Assembly (NCBI GenBank): GCA_019414665.1
Contig: DXLO01000068.1
Span: 1 to 5,600, forward strand
Reading direction: 5' to 3'
DNA length: 5,600 nt
Origin: Bacteroides sp.
GTDB lineage: Bacteria; Bacteroidota; Bacteroidia; Bacteroidales; Bacteroidaceae
A program made the position numbers and the translations under genes. Shown here piece after piece: positions 5,546-5,600 of this stretch. Positions within the stretch are counted from its first letter, which is position 1. The number at the start of each line of letters is the position of its first letter. The notes under the pieces were generated by a model. The model did no database searches. It was not told the DNA's origin and saw only the letters and a program-made list of their open reading frames with translations.

Positions 5546-5600
5546 ATCGGGTAGGTCAAGGGCATTACTGCCCTCTTCCCCCCTCAGAACCGTACGTGAG
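5546..5600 (-). mobile_element. Group II intron, 3' end (domain V 3' half and domain VI)
   Basis: The minus strand shows CTCACGTACGGTTCTGA (5584-5600), the 3' strand of a bacterial group II domain V. Domain VI follows at 5549-5583. GGGGGG (5578-5583) pairs with CCT-CCC (5553-5555 and 5549-5551), leaving a single bulged A at 5552. The upper stem is AGGGCA/TGCCCT (5569-5574 with 5559-5564) with a GTAA loop. The bulged A is seven bases from the 3' end, the usual branch point. The intron ends in AT (5547-5546), fitting the AY rule. The rest, probably including a reverse transcriptase, lies beyond the window. Confidence 0.9.

Overview
The window looks like part of an integrative conjugative element (conjugative transposon) of a gut Bacteroidales such as Bacteroides or Parabacteroides. 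Three things point there: the protein families (a large SNF2-type helicase, a long ParB-like protein and small orphan ICE proteins), A/T-rich translation starts without a clear Shine-Dalgarno, and a TAnnTTTG-type promoter. This is inferred from recognition, not from a database search. All four genes read on the minus strand, so transcription runs from the right end to the left.

In reading order: (1) At 5546-5600 lies the 3' end of a group II intron (3' half of domain V, complete domain VI). It is followed at 5545-4577 by the 3' exon of a large helicase gene, cut just before helicase motif VI. (2) A likely terminator (4520-4550), a short spacer and a structured leader (4222-4363) precede a 137-aa orphan gene (4147-3734). 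(3) A hairpin (3684-3731), about 490 nt of strongly structured spacer and a second leader (3027-3195) precede a 577-aa ParB-family gene (2961-1228). (4) A very good intrinsic terminator (1171-1204), a three-unit tandem array of structured repeats (689-1139) and a third leader (399-568) precede a 92-aa orphan gene (328-50).

Nearly half of the window is non-coding, and that is where the interest lies. The three leaders are copies of one element. Each ends 65-74 nt before a start codon and folds into the same rod: an outer CCGC/GCGG helix, a bulged helix, and a central hairpin with a fixed internal loop. The paired sequences differ between copies but still pair, and some pairs are G-U only in the minus-strand transcript. 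This is good evidence for an RNA acting on the genes below it. A separate RNA-like fold repeats three times in tandem behind the ParB terminator, with its own compensatory changes.

The layout suggests single-gene modules, each with leader, ORF and hairpin or terminator, separated by structured spacers. A shared leader could let one factor control several ICE genes together. That role is inference. The function of both orphan genes and of the RNAs cannot be read from the sequence.
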